Shown: positions 23,001 through 33,800, numbered from the stretch's first letter. The stretch is 64,000 nt of DNA from Smittia aterrima (GCA_033063855.1 CP093830.1:21080854-21144853), one strand, 5' to 3'. The notes: generated by a model not told the origin, from the letters alone. Numbers and translations: made by a program.

Positions 23001-26000
23001 GTCAAAAGAATACGAAATCATTATGTTGTTGAATCGTGGACAAGAATTACAAAACAAACTCGGCGATGATGTCAAAGATCTTGAGAAGATTAACAATCAA
23101 TGGATTCAGTTGAAGGATGAAGCTCAAAGTCGACAGAATCGTCTACAAAAGGCCCAAGAGTTGTACAAGGACTTTGAAAAAACTTCGAGCACATTCCTTG
23201 CTTGGTTGAGCACAGCCGAACGGGACTTGAGTAAGATGAAGCCAGGAATTCTCGTTAAGAAAGATCTTGACAAAGAAATCCGTGAAATTCAAATGTTGCG
23301 CAATGAAGTTCTAAAGAAATCTTCCGACTACGACTAGACACAAAACCAAACAATTAATTTCTTGTCAGCTTGCGACATCTACAAAGATACTTTGATGTCT
23401 GAAAGGCAAACGACGAAAGAACGTTGGGATGAACTCAATCGTTTGATCATGGACTACTCTGATAATTTCCGTCAACTCAGTGCACTCGTTCAAAGAAACG
23501 AAGACGTGTTTGATTCTTTCGAGAGAGTTCATGGCACCAACGGTGGTCGCGATCCAAGATCTCTTGAGAAAATCAAGTCGACCAAGGATGACAATGCAGA
23601 TCCCAAAAAGAACTTCCAAGATCTCCGCATGATGGCTGAGAACATTATCACCGAGACAAGACCAGCTGGTTACAACGGAGATAATCTCTACGCTGACTTG
23701 GAAGGTTTATCAGATCGAATTCACACTCTCCAAGCTCGACTTGACGATCGTTTCAATGACTTACAAGTCGCGTCAAATGCTGTCGCTAAATTCAATGAGA
23801 ACATTAACTTTATCACTTTGGATTTGACTTCATTAGAGAACGAAGTTGATGCTTTGTCGCCACCAGGACGTGAAGTTAAACTTGTTAAGAATCAATTTGA
23901 CACAGCGAGTGAACTTCTTCGTAAAATTGAAGACGTTGCTAAGAAAATCGCTGAAGCAGAAGCGACAGGAAACTCAATGATTGAAAAAGGTTTCGTGACA
24001 CGACCATCTGACGTTCACGAGCCTTTGGATGGAGTTAAGAGAAAGCGAACTCGATTGGAAAGTCGCACAAAAGATTATCTTGAAGCAGCTCAGAGAGCAC
24101 TCAAGTTGTTGATTCAATTCTACGAGAACTATGACATTGCTTTGACAGAGATTTCTCAAATCGTTTACGGTCTCAAGAAGATAAAATCCGTTGGATCAGA
24201 AGCTCAGCAGATTCGTTTGCAACAGCAAGAGTTCCAACACTTTAGACGACAAGTCGTTGATCCGATGGACAGAAAAATCGATGTACTCAACGACTTAGGA
24301 AAAGATTTGATTCGACCAGCTCAAGAGACAATCTCGACGATGGCTTTAGAAAATGATTTGGAGAAACTTGATAAGAAGTGGAGTGACATTAAATCTCGCG
24401 TTGCTGAAAGAGACAGAAAACTCGATCAAGCATTGCTTCAAACTGGAAAGTTCCAGGATGCTCTCCAAGGTCTCTTAAGATAGCTTGAGGACTCTAAAGA
24501 GATGATTAGAAATCAAAAACCTCCAAGCATCGATTACAAAGTTGCCAAAGCTCAGTTGCAAGAACAAAAGTTCTTAATGAAAATGATTGGCGACAACGAG
24601 AATTCAATTTTATCTCTCGTTCAATTAGGCGAAGAAGTTGCGCGTGGTTGCGATCCAAGTGAGAAGATAAACGTTGAGTTACAACTCAAAGACTTAACAA
24701 ATCGCTTTGATCACTTGAAGAACAAAGCCAACGATCGAACGAAGCTTTTGGAAAATGCAGTTGACGTTGCGAAGCTTTTACAAGATCAACTCGCGCCTTT
24801 GACGACTTTCTTGGATCGATCAGAACGAACTCTTAAGAATCTTGAAAATATTCCAAGCGACGAAGACAAACTTCAACAAAACATTTTCGAACACGATCGT
24901 CTGCATAAAGAAATCGTTTCAAAAGAACCTGACGTGATTGCTTTAACAGCTCTCAAGGTCAACATCAGAAAGTTCTTCGAACCAGAGGAAGCTGACATCG
25001 TAAACGACAAGATCGACAACATCAACGATCGTTACAATGTCTTGCGAAATGATTCAGAACGTTTGGGAAGTCTTTTGAACAAAACGAAGGAAAATGTGTG
25101 ACAATTCACTTTGGCTTATCAGGATCTCTTCGCTTGGTGCGATAAACAAGAACGACTCCCCGCTCCATTGAAGAATGTTTCAATTCACGTTGATGTCATC
25201 AACGAGCAGATCGAGAAGTTGCAAGGAATTAAAAACGAAGCCAGGAACAAGGAAGAAACTATTCAAACGACAATCGATGTTGGAAACGATTTGATTAGAA
25301 ATATTTCTCAAGACGAAGCAATGAAGTTGAAAGATAAACTTGACACATTGGGAAGACGTTACAGTGACATTTGTAATCGAGTTAATGATTATTTGAACAA
25401 CGCGAATAACGGTCTCGCTCTGGCTCAAGATTTCCATGGAGCACACAATCGATTGGTCAACTGGATGCAAAATGCTGAGTCGATTCTCGTTGGCAACGCT
25501 GCCAGTGAAGTTGAGATTCTAACTTTGGAAAGTGATTTAACTAAAATGCGAAGCGAACTCGAGACAATCAACTCACTCGGTTCACAACTCGCTCAATTGT
25601 CTTCTGACGAAGGAAGTTCAACTCTCGAAGGAATTGTGTCAAGAGACAATCGCAGATTCGATGCAATTGTCGAGCAAATTCAACGAAAGACCGAACGTCT
25701 TCAAATTATTCAACAACGTTCAAAGGAAATCAACATCGATCTCGATGAACTCTTGCAATGGTTCAGAGAAACTGAGAATAATCTTAAAGATGCGTCGCCT
25801 CCATCGATTCAACCGAAGATTGTCAAGAATCAACTTTTCGATCATCGCGCTTTGAACGACAGCATCTCAAGTCAAAAGGGAAGAGTTCGTGAGGTCACCT
25901 CATCAGCTAAGAAACTTATTCGAGAACTTCAATCAAGCAACGATAATCTTGATACCATTCGAGAGAAGCTTGAGTATCTCAAGGACATCGTTGATTCCGT

Positions 26001-29000
26001 TTCGAACTTAAGTGCTGAGCGTCTCAATATTTTGGAGCAAGTCGCGCCTTTGTCGGAACATTTTGCTGACGCAAACGAAGAACTTGATCGTTGGTTGACA
26101 GACGTTGAACGAGAAATCTCATTGTTGACGGCCCCAGGCGTTCGCGCTGATCAAATCATTCAACAGCAAGAGAAGAACGAACGTTTGATGCAAACCGTAG
26201 CGAATCATAAACCGCTCGTTGATAAATTCAATAAGACCGGCGACGCTTTCGCTTTGCTTGTTACGAGACATGACGCTTCTCATCTCCACGATATCGTTGA
26301 TGGAGTCAACTCACGATACAACGCTTTGAAGACCGAATTGAGAGAGAGACAATTGGCTTTGGAGAAAGCTCTGCAAGAAACATCAGAATTCGCTGACAAA
26401 CTCGAAAATATGTTGAGAAGTCTTTTGAATGCTGCCGATCAAGTTAAGAATGTTGAACCAACTTCAGCTCATCCACCGAAGATCTCAAATCAAATCGATG
26501 AGAACTGGGCAGTTGCTGAAGATTTAGAGAAGCGAGAAGACACTTACGTCGCTATCGTTCAAGCTGCTGATGACATCATCGCTAAAGCAACGAATCATGC
26601 TGATCCAGCTGTTCGTGAGATCAAAATGAAGTTGGAGAAGCTCAACGACTTGTGGGTCGATGTTCAAAAAGAAGTTAAGATTCGAGATAGCACACTCAAC
26701 GATACTTTGAATGCTGCCGAGAAGTTCTGGAATGAGCTTGATCAAGTCATGAACAAGTTGAGAGATCTGAAAGATACTTTGTCAAACCAAGAACCCGTTG
26801 CGACTGATCCAAAGGCAATTCAGAGACAACAGAACGAGTTGCAAGAGGTTGGTCAAGAGATTAAAATCACGAAGCCTGAAGTTGATTTGGTGAGGGAGAG
26901 TGGAAATAACTTGATCACTCTCATTGGCGACTCTGACAAACCAGAGATCAAGAAGCACATCGAAGACTTGGACACTGCTTGGGGCAACATCACTTCGCTC
27001 TACGCTCAGCGTGAGGAGAATCTTATCCAAGCTATGGAGAAAGCAATGCAGTTCCATGAGAACTTGCAGAATCTTCTTCGATTCCTCGACGAAGCTGAAG
27101 AGTACGTCAGCAATCTCAAACCAATTGGCGCTGAGATTGTTCTCGTCAAACGTCAAATTGAAGATCACAAGACCTTCAAGGATCGCGTTGATCCACATGG
27201 AGTTGAAGTTGAAGCTTTGAATCGACAATTAAATGAATTGAGTGAAATCACTTCAGTCGATCAAACAGCAGCGATTCGTCATGGCGTCAACGGAATCAAC
27301 AAGAGATGGGACGCTTTGAACAAAACAATGAACGAACGTCAGAAGCAACTTGAAAATGCTCTTCTCCAACTCGGTCAATTCGAGCATGCGCTTAACGAAC
27401 TTTTGATTTGGATTAAGAAAACACAAACAACATTCGATCAAATCAAAATCGTTCCTGGAGATGCAAAGTTGCTTGAAATTGAAATGGCAAAGTTGAAGAT
27501 CTTGATCAATGACACGCAAGCTCATCAGAACTCGATCGATACGATTAACGACGCCGGAAGGAAATTACTTGACAATGATGGACTCATCGACGCTTCAGCG
27601 ACGAGAGAGAAATTAGAAAATCTTAATCGTCAATGGAGAGATTTACAAAGAAACATCGCATCGAAGGAAAGAGAACTCGACGATGAACTCGTTGAAGCTC
27701 AAAACTTCGCAACTGAAATGCAAGATTTGCTTGCTTGGCTTAATGACGTCGATGGAGTTGTTGGCTCAACAAAGCCTGTTGGAGGATTACCGGAGACAGC
27801 AACTGAACAACTCGAGAAGTTCATGGAAGTTTATAATGAAATCGAAGCGAACCGATCGAAGGTTGACAACATTTTAGCTCAAGGAGCGAACTATGTGAAG
27901 AAGCATGGAGAGTTGAACGTCACTTCAAGTAACTTACAACATTCTTTGAGAACACTCAAGCAACGATGGGAATCAGTCATTGCACGAGCTTCTGATAAGA
28001 AGATCAAACTCGAGATCGCTCTCAAGGAAGCTACTGACTTCCACGAATCGTTGCAAGCCTTTGTCGAATGGCTTACCGATGCCGAGAAGAGACTCGCAGG
28101 AGCTGAACCAGTCTCAAGAGTTCTCAACACTGTCCAGAGACAAGTCGAAGATCACAAAGCTTTCCAAAAAGAAATCGGAAATTATCGTGAGTCGATGTTG
28201 CAGTTGGACAAGAAGGGATCGCACTTGAAATACTTCAGTCAGAAGCAAGACGTCATCTTGATCAAGAATCTTCTCGTTTCCGTTCAACATCGTTGGGATA
28301 GAGTTGTCGCTAAAGGAACAGAAAGAATGCGATCGCTCGATCATGGATACAAAGAGTCGAAGGAGTTCTACGATTCTTGGAATATTCTCGTTAACTGGCT
28401 TCGTGACAATGAAAATCAATTGAATCGAATCGATGATGATCTTGGAGGAAGCACTGACCCAACAAAGGTCAGACAAGCTCTCGACAAAGTTCAAAATATT
28501 CATCGTGGACTTTCTACCAAACAAAACGAATACGATTCAGTTTTGAGAAATGGCAAAGGTCTCATCGAACGTGCGCCAAAGACAGACGAACCTGAGTTGA
28601 ATCAAATGCTTTCAGAATTGAAAGAGCTTTGGACTCGCAATTGCTCTCGAAGCATTGAACAGCAACGAAAGTTGGAAGAAGCTTTATTGTTGTCTGGTCA
28701 ATTCTCAGAAGCTCTTGAAGCGATCCTTGAATGGCTGCAGAAAGCAAAAGCAACACTCACAGACGAGACTCCCGTTCATGGAGACATTGACACTGTCTCG
28801 GGATTGGTTGATAAGCATAAGCGATTTGAAGCTGATCTCGAAAAGCGATCAAGACAAATTGAAAGTGTCATCCAGAATGGAAAGAACTTGAATCCATCGA
28901 CAACCGCACCTGCGATTTTGAATAATCTCAGAGAGGTTGAACAACTTTGGAGCTTCGTTCAGAACTTGAACAGTCAGAAGAATGAAAATCTTAACAAAGC

Positions 29001-29594
29001 TCTTAAGGAAGCTGAGAAACTTCACAAAGCTGTCAATGTCATCATGGAATGGCTTTCAGATGCCGAGCAGAAACTCAAATATGCTCCAGCGTTCCCAGCT
29101 GACGAAGCCGAATCAAAGAAGATGTTGGACGACTTCAATGTTTTCCTTTACGAGTTGCGTGACAAAGAATTCGAAAAGAACGAGACTTTGTCTCTTGCGC
29201 AGAACATTCTCAATCAAGCTCATCCAGATGCAATCAAGATCTTGAAGACAATCATTCAAACGATCACTCAACGATGGGATGAAATTTCTCAATGGGCTTT
29301 AGTTCGCGGTCAGAAGCTTTCAACTCATTTACAATCTTTGAAAGACCTTGATGGAACCATCGACGATCTTCTCGCATGGCTGAAAGGTTTAGAGAAGAGA
29401 CTCAAGGGCCAGGAAGCTGAAGAGCTGCCAAATGACGTGACCGTGATCGAACAGTTGATTGAAGAACACAAAGAGTTCATGGAGAACACTGCAAGTCGAC
29501 AATCTGAAGTTGATTTGATCTGCAAGCCAAACAAAGCTAAGCCAGCGCTCAAAGATGCCAAGAAACCATCTCGCGTTGCAATGCGAACAACCAG
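20001..29594 (+). CDS. shot: shot giant exon of spectrin repeats (rod)
   Basis: A 9.6-kb exon encoding about 3,200 residues, on the order of 25-30 spectrin repeats, seen from recurring helix-A LL.WL and helix-C RWD.L signatures (for example LLAWLNDVDG, FVEWLTDAEKRL, SVQHRWDRV). The rod spaces the actin-binding N-terminus from the microtubule-binding C-terminus. As read, frame slips occur at 20772, about 22480-22492 and 22542, and in-frame stops at 23335 (TAG), 24481 (TAG) and 25099 (TGA); the repeat pattern continues across all of them. Acceptor TTTCTTTCAG, donor GTAAGA, exit phase 2. Confidence 0.92.
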
Positions 29595-29694
29595 GTAAGA
29601 AAATTCTTTAAATTGTTTGTGAACTTAATTTCTCGTGTAACTTAATTCGTTCGTGTGACATTTGCTTAACTAAACTTTTTTGTAAAACAAACAG

Positions 29695-29778
29695 TCGCTT
29701 ATCACCGTCGGCAGTTTCTGAAGCGAAGGCTGCAGCTGACTCGAGCTTGCCACATTATGGTCCGAAATTCTCATCGAG
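29695..29778 (+). CDS. shot: shot small exon between rod and EF-hands
   Basis: 84-base exon (phase 2 to phase 2) between AACAAACAG and GTAAGT. Encodes a Ser/Ala-rich linker (LSPSAVSEAKAAADSS). It could be skipped in frame. Confidence 0.75.
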
Positions 29779-29892
29779 GTAAGTTTCGTGTTAAAAACTT
29801 TTTTTTCTTATAAACTGTCAATTGAATGACAGAATCGTTTGATGTTGTTTTAATGCTGAGATCATTCAACTAATTAATTGTTTCTTCTTTAG

Positions 29893-30182
29893 TGTGGTAA
29901 CTGATGCAGATTTCCGATCGCCAAGAGCTAAAACTTTATGGGACAAATGGCGTAACGTTTGGATAATGGCATGGGAACGTCAGAAGAGACTCCACGAACA
30001 TCTTTTGCTACTCCGCGAACAAGCAAAGATCAAATCGTTCGATTGGGATGATTGGAGAAAGAGATTCCTTAAGTTCCACAATCACAAACGTTCGCGTGTT
30101 GTTGATTTCTTGAAGAAGATTGACAGAAAGCAAAATGGTTTGATTCCACGAGAAGTTTTCGTCACTGAAGTTATCAGTTCAA
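29893..30182 (+). CDS. shot: shot exon: end of rod and EF-hand 1
   Basis: Opens with the last spectrin helix (ITDADFRSP-type linker, then WDKWRNVWIMAWERQKRLHE) and continues to EF-hand 1. The EF1 loop reads DRKQNGLIPREV: Lys at position 3 and Val at position 12 replace the usual acidic residues, so Ca2+ binding by this loop looks weak. Exit phase 1 at GTAAGA. Confidence 0.9.
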
Positions 30183-30238
30183 GTAAGATTTGAAAATAAA
30201 ACTTTTTGAATTTCTCTAAATTCTATTTCAACTTCTAG

Positions 30239-30529
30239 AAGCACCAACGAAAAAACACGAAGTACAAGCAGTCGCTGATATGTTTGACCGCGATGGAGTA
30301 ATCGATTGGGAAGAATTCCTCGTCGCTCTTCGACCAGAATGGCATCAAGAGCCAGCATGCGAAGCTGATGCAATTCACGATGAAGTTCGTCGCTTAGTTA
30401 TGTTGTGCACTTGTCGTCAGAAGTTCCGTGTCTTCCAAGTTGGAGAAGGAAAATATCGTTTCGGCGCTGAACAGAAACTTCGTTTAGTTCGTATTTTAAG
30501 AAGCACAGTGATGGTCCGCGTTGGAGGCG
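30239..30529 (+). CDS. shot: shot exon: EF-hand 2 and first part of GAS2 domain
   Basis: EF-hand 2 reads FDRDGVIDWEEF, two residues shorter in the loop than the family consensus DRDGDGxIDxxEF. It is followed at once by the GAS2-related domain (from ADAIHDEVRRLVMLCTCRQK to the VRVGG turn). In spectraplakins the EF-GAS2 module binds the microtubule lattice and is an interaction site for EB1 and actin-regulating partners. Acceptor CAACTTCTAG, exit phase 1. Confidence 0.92.
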
Positions 30530-30595
30530 GTAAGAGAGCTTTTCAACTAAAAATAAAAATCCTTTAACAATTTTCTTGATTTTAATTTTTCAAAG

Positions 30596-30643
30596 GATGG
30601 TGTGCACTTGACGAATTTTTAATGAAAAATGATCCATGTCGAG
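30596..30643 (+). CDS. shot: shot exon: GAS2 core
   Basis: A 48-base exon (phase 1 to phase 1) encoding the invariant GAS2 segment WCALDEFLMKNDPCR, between TTCAAAG and GTAAGT. Confidence 0.92.
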
Positions 30644-31256
30644 GTAAGTTGTTGTCCAACGACTGCAAATTGATTTTCCTTCTCTCATCATCCAAAAATC
30701 ATCATCGAATTAATAAAACTTCTCCCGTTTGAATTGCTATCAAATAACGATGGAATCTCGTAAACACGAATCGATTTTCAACATTTTTTATCTTCTAATG
30801 ATTGCGTTTGAGTAGTTGCTTTGATGTTGCCTTTAAGAAATCCGTTCAACTTCTGGGAGCACGAAGCGTGTTGTCCATTATGTAAGGCATTAGCCGCTCT
30901 CTTGATTTCAGTAGCTTTCCGAGTTTTTTGTAGATTCAAAAGCTCGTCAAGAGCTTTTTTCTGCATGGTTTTGTGTGATATTTCAAAAATTCTTTTCCTT
31001 TCTTTATCATTTCGAAGCAAAACCAGGATTTTGTAAGTAAATCGCGCGTGTTTCGATTAAAAGACGAAATCACTTGGACTTGCCTAATCAGATATCTTCC
31101 TTATCGTTTCTTTCTCTATCAAGCTCCCGATTGGCGCTAGACAATTGCTTGAAATGAAATCCAAAGTTGTTGAACGTTTACATTGCATGACACTTTTGAT
31201 TTACCAATAACTTTGATTTTACGACTAAAAACTTTTGAATTTCTTTCCAAACAAAG
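30644..31256 (+). other. shot: shot intron inside the GAS2 domain
   Basis: 613 bases with nothing recognisable; short open frames here look like chance. Confidence 0.75.
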
Positions 31257-31369
31257 CACGTGGCAAGACTAACACTGAGCTTAGAGAAGAATTCATATTA
31301 GCGGCTGGCGTCTCTCAAACAATGCAAGCTTTTACACCACGGCCGTCAATAACTTCGAGTCATTTGAAG
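31257..31369 (+). CDS. shot: shot exon: end of GAS2 domain
   Basis: Completes GAS2 with ARGKTNTELREEFILA and the following GVSQTMQAF, then starts the tail. Acceptor AACAAAG, donor GTAAGT, exit phase 0. Confidence 0.9.
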
Positions 31370-31773
31370 GTAAGTGTTTGTATTAACCGAATGGCAGTGT
31401 GTCGCATAACAGAATTTTGCAAATTTGTGAACCCTTTGAGTGTTTTAGAATAACAATCCAAAATCCACACCCAAACAAACTCATAAGAGCTTTTCCATTT
31501 ATCAAAGAAATATTTAGAAATTAAAAAACAAATTTCTGTGAATTTAGCGTCAGAAACTTTGGCTCTCCTTCAACCGATTTTCGACAGCATTCGTGCTGAA
31601 GGAAGCTCGGTAGTTTCTTTTCCTTTGTCGTCATCAAATTTTACGTATGGTCGTCTTGAATCTCTGTCGCGTCGAACAAATTTGCCACGAATTTCTGTTT
31701 CGCACTGCCGTTCGGTAAGAACTCAAAGCAATCACGAAACGACACATGCTAACACTCACTTTGCACTCTGCAG
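31370..31773 (+). other. shot: shot tail intron with a possible unassigned exon
   Basis: Contains a Ser/Arg-rich open stretch ending at TTCG|GTAAGA (31714) in the phase the next exon needs. Its 5' phase does not match the donor at 31369; see findings. Confidence 0.4.
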
Positions 31774-32108
31774 ACTCCGATAGAACGCTCCGCAAAATCA
31801 CGAACGGGGTCCACAGCTGATTCAGATCAATCTGATTCAGCATCTTATGGACGCCGTACACCTTCGAGAACATTAACGACAAAGACATCGATACCAGTTA
31901 GATCGAGCTTGACACCAAGCACATCGAGGCCAGCGTCACGACCTGCATCACGTACTGGCTCCACTTTATCACTTGTGAGTGACGATGGCACTCCGACAAG
32001 AATTCCAACAAGACGAGTTGGATCAACGTTCACATCCACCAGTAGATCGACTACAACAAGTCGTCCATCAAGTTCTGCATCAACAAGCAAAACGAAACTG
32101 GTGACAAA
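31774..32108 (+). CDS. shot: shot exon: Ser/Thr/Arg-rich C-terminal tail with TxIP motifs
   Basis: Encodes a basic, disordered tail rich in Ser, Thr, Arg and Pro, typical of GSR tails that bind microtubules. It contains TSIP and TRIP, variants of the SxIP EB1-binding motif, each near basic residues. Acceptor CTCTGCAG, donor AAA|GTAAGA, exit phase 2. If the donor were not used, translation would stop at TAA 32109-32111 region, one codon later. Confidence 0.88.
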
Positions 32109-32176
32109 GTAAGAATTCATTAAAACTTTCTCTAACAAATTAAAAATTAACTTATCAACACACTTTCAATGAAAAG

Positions 32177-32225
32177 CATGCAACCTTCAAGGATTCCCGT
32201 TCGCTATCCCTCAGCGGACGAATGA
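32177..32225 (+). CDS. shot: shot alternative last exon A (SxIP-containing)
   Basis: After acceptor ATGAAAAG the phase-2 join gives 15 codons then TGA, containing PSRIPV, a canonical SxIP motif for EB1 at growing microtubule plus ends. The acceptor has no strong pyrimidine tract, so usage is uncertain. Confidence 0.5.
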
Positions 32226-32391
32226 TAATTTCGGTAAATTTCAACGTCGTGTTGTGTGGTTTTATCTCGTTTTGCTTCGCCAAATATCTTTATCGTTTGA
32301 AAAAGCTTTAACAATTTTTTTTAAAAGTTTTGTGTTGGAAACAAACTTTTTCAATAATTTTTATTAATTCTAAATTTCTCTTCCCTAACAG

Positions 32392-32422
32392 AAAACCTGA
32401 TGAACGTCCGCCCTTTAAATAA
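32392..32422 (+). CDS. shot: shot alternative last exon B
   Basis: Acceptor TTCCCTAACAG is strong. The phase-2 join reads KKPDERPPFK then TAA. It lacks an SxIP motif. Both last exons accept the same donor at 32108 in frame, so they look mutually exclusive. Confidence 0.55.
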
Positions 32423-32718
32423 ACCAGGACTTTTCGATTAGACAACAAGAGTCTTGGGACCATTAAAATTAATAATTACCAAACAATTTGTTGGTATCAC
32501 ATGAAAGTCTCGTGACAACTGGAAAAACACTAAAAGAACTAACAAAGATTATTTAAGAAGAAATCTAATAAATTAATTTCCTTACGTTAATTTTCTAACT
32601 CAATCTAATCGAGTTTTGTTTTTGCATAATTTCTAATCATTATTTGCTGTTGAACAAACTGTCGCAAAGACATTAATTGTTTCTAAAACATTGTTAAGCA
32701 TTTTTGTATCGCAAAGTC

Positions 32719-32734
32719 AATAAAAGGAATAAAA
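32719..32734 (+). terminator. Polyadenylation signals of shot
   Basis: Two signals: AATAAA at 32719 and 32729, about 300-500 bases after the two candidate stop codons. No competing gene lies between. Confidence 0.6.
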
Positions 32735-32986
32735 ACCTAAATACTTTTAAACATGAAAAATATTTTATTCTGGAAGTCACTACTGAACTATAATCGTCTT
32801 TTTTAGATTTCTGAATGCTCTTTTTTCAGAATCTTCGAAAGCGACAAGCAATATTTTATGGCAATAGTCGTCTTGATTTTGCTAGAATTCCATGCTTTCG
32901 ATGACCCTTCGAGCTTAGAAGGTCGTTTATTTCCACGGTGACCCATTCCGGCTTTTTTTTATTATATTTGCCATATATTATATTAT

Positions 32987-33032
32987 ATATTATAAATATT
33001 ATATAATTTTCCATCATGTATCCAATTATATA
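32987..33032. repeat. Direct repeat copy A1
   Basis: 46 bases that recur 502 bases downstream with one mismatch; the shared core is ATAATTTTCCATCATGTAT. It sits in TA-rich palindromic DNA and ends about 15 bases before the kinase fragment. Confidence 0.8.
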
Positions 33033-33046
33033 ATATATCCAATTTA

Positions 33047-33331
33047 GATCACATTCATATGGCTGAGCATATCGCCGGAACATTGGAAAGTTTGATAGAA
33101 ATTAACGAAATAATCGATGAAAACAGAGCTCGAAGGATGGTGTCGCAAATGGCAGCTGCGATCATTTATTTGCATCAAGTAGTGAAGTGCTTTCATCTCG
33201 ATATCAAGCCGCAAAACATTCTTATTGATACGAATGATAACGCAAAAATTTGTCACATTCATCTTAAGTTGCAACGAAGACTTGAGGCTTGCTTGAGAAA
33301 ATTCAAAATTGAAGTGAATACAGAAGTCTAA
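33047..33331 (+). pseudogene. Protein kinase catalytic-domain fragment
   Basis: The frame reads DHIHMAEHIAGTLESLIEIN, then the alpha-E segment MAAAIIYLH, then FHLDIKPQNILID and AKICHIHLK. This matches the middle of a Ser/Thr kinase (hinge to activation loop) but is broken: the catalytic HRD is HLD, the DFG is lost (CHI), there is no N-lobe with the ATP-binding Lys, and the frame ends soon after. Traces of C-lobe may continue in another frame near 33385-33470. It begins immediately after repeat A1 and ends before A2. Unlikely to be active. Confidence 0.65.
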
Positions 33332-33488
33332 TTCATTGACAACAAATTTGTGGTTTTCTGTCCGAGATGTCATTTACGACTACAGTGTACGATCCTGAGA
33401 CGTATTGATAGACGACGCTGCTCACATAATGTAAAAAACCTCGTTAGACACCTTATCTTCTGCAAAAATTGAAAATATAATATATTAC

Positions 33489-33534
33489 ATATTATAAATA
33501 TTATATAATTTTCCATCATGTATCTAATTATATA
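33489..33534. repeat. Direct repeat copy A2
   Basis: Second copy of the 46-base repeat, same orientation, one mismatch to A1. More TA-rich sequence follows to about 33556. Confidence 0.8.
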
Positions 33535-33640
33535 TTACATTATATATTATATTATGGTCTATTAAAACGCTCTTTATCAAATTTAATTATTCTTCAACAA
33601 TTCTTTTTTTTTATTAATTTTTCGTTTGCTCGTTCAGCAA

Positions 33641-33763
33641 CTAACGCGGCCATATTGGGCTCTCATAGATGACGAGATTCTTCTTTTGAATGTTTTTCGG
33701 CAGATCGTAATTGATGATGCGGGTCACTCCCATGATGTCTAAACCCCTCACGCCAGTTGTCAG
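33641..33763 (-). pseudogene. DEAD-box helicase fragment (motif V region)
   Basis: The minus strand reads TTGVRGLDIMGVTRIINYDL followed by PKN before a TAG. This is the motif-V stretch of DEAD-box RNA helicases (family form A.RGLDI..V..VINYDLP). Neither motif VI nor the upstream helicase motifs are visible, so this is about 40 residues of a relic. Confidence 0.55.
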
Positions 33764-33800
33764 TGTAAGCCAGTTGGTCAGACAGATTTTCCAATTGTGA

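Larger units (their letters stand above)
255..32740 (+). other. shot: Spectraplakin gene short stop (shot), whole locus in window
   Basis: Giant cytoskeletal linker joining actin, microtubules and junctions. Exons assigned by GT-AG sites and reading phase are 255-572, 1300-2288, 2352-2517, 2603-3890, 4514-5144, 5208-5343, 6007-6093, 6162-6362, 10246-10343, 10406-19350, 19796-19942, 20001-29594, 29695-29778, 29893-30182, 30239-30529, 30596-30643, 31257-31369, 31774-32108, then 32177-32225 or 32392-32422. All phases chain. Correcting four single-base slips inside the two giant exons makes the sum divisible by three, about 7,935 residues. Domain order (CH2, plakin domain with SH3, plakin repeats, spectrin repeats, EF-hands, GAS2, basic tail) is that of Drosophila Shot and vertebrate MACF1. 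CH1 exons are expected upstream of base 1. Three in-frame stops in the spectrin exon are unexplained; the thousands of otherwise open codons argue against a dead gene. Confidence 0.93.

Noticed and set aside
23308..23368. 61-base intron that would remove the TAG at 23335
   Set aside because: Its length is not a multiple of three, so it would break the frame on the far side, and its donor GTTCTA is very weak.
26782..27228. 148-codon minus-strand frame
   Set aside because: Antisense shadow of the spectrin-repeat exon.
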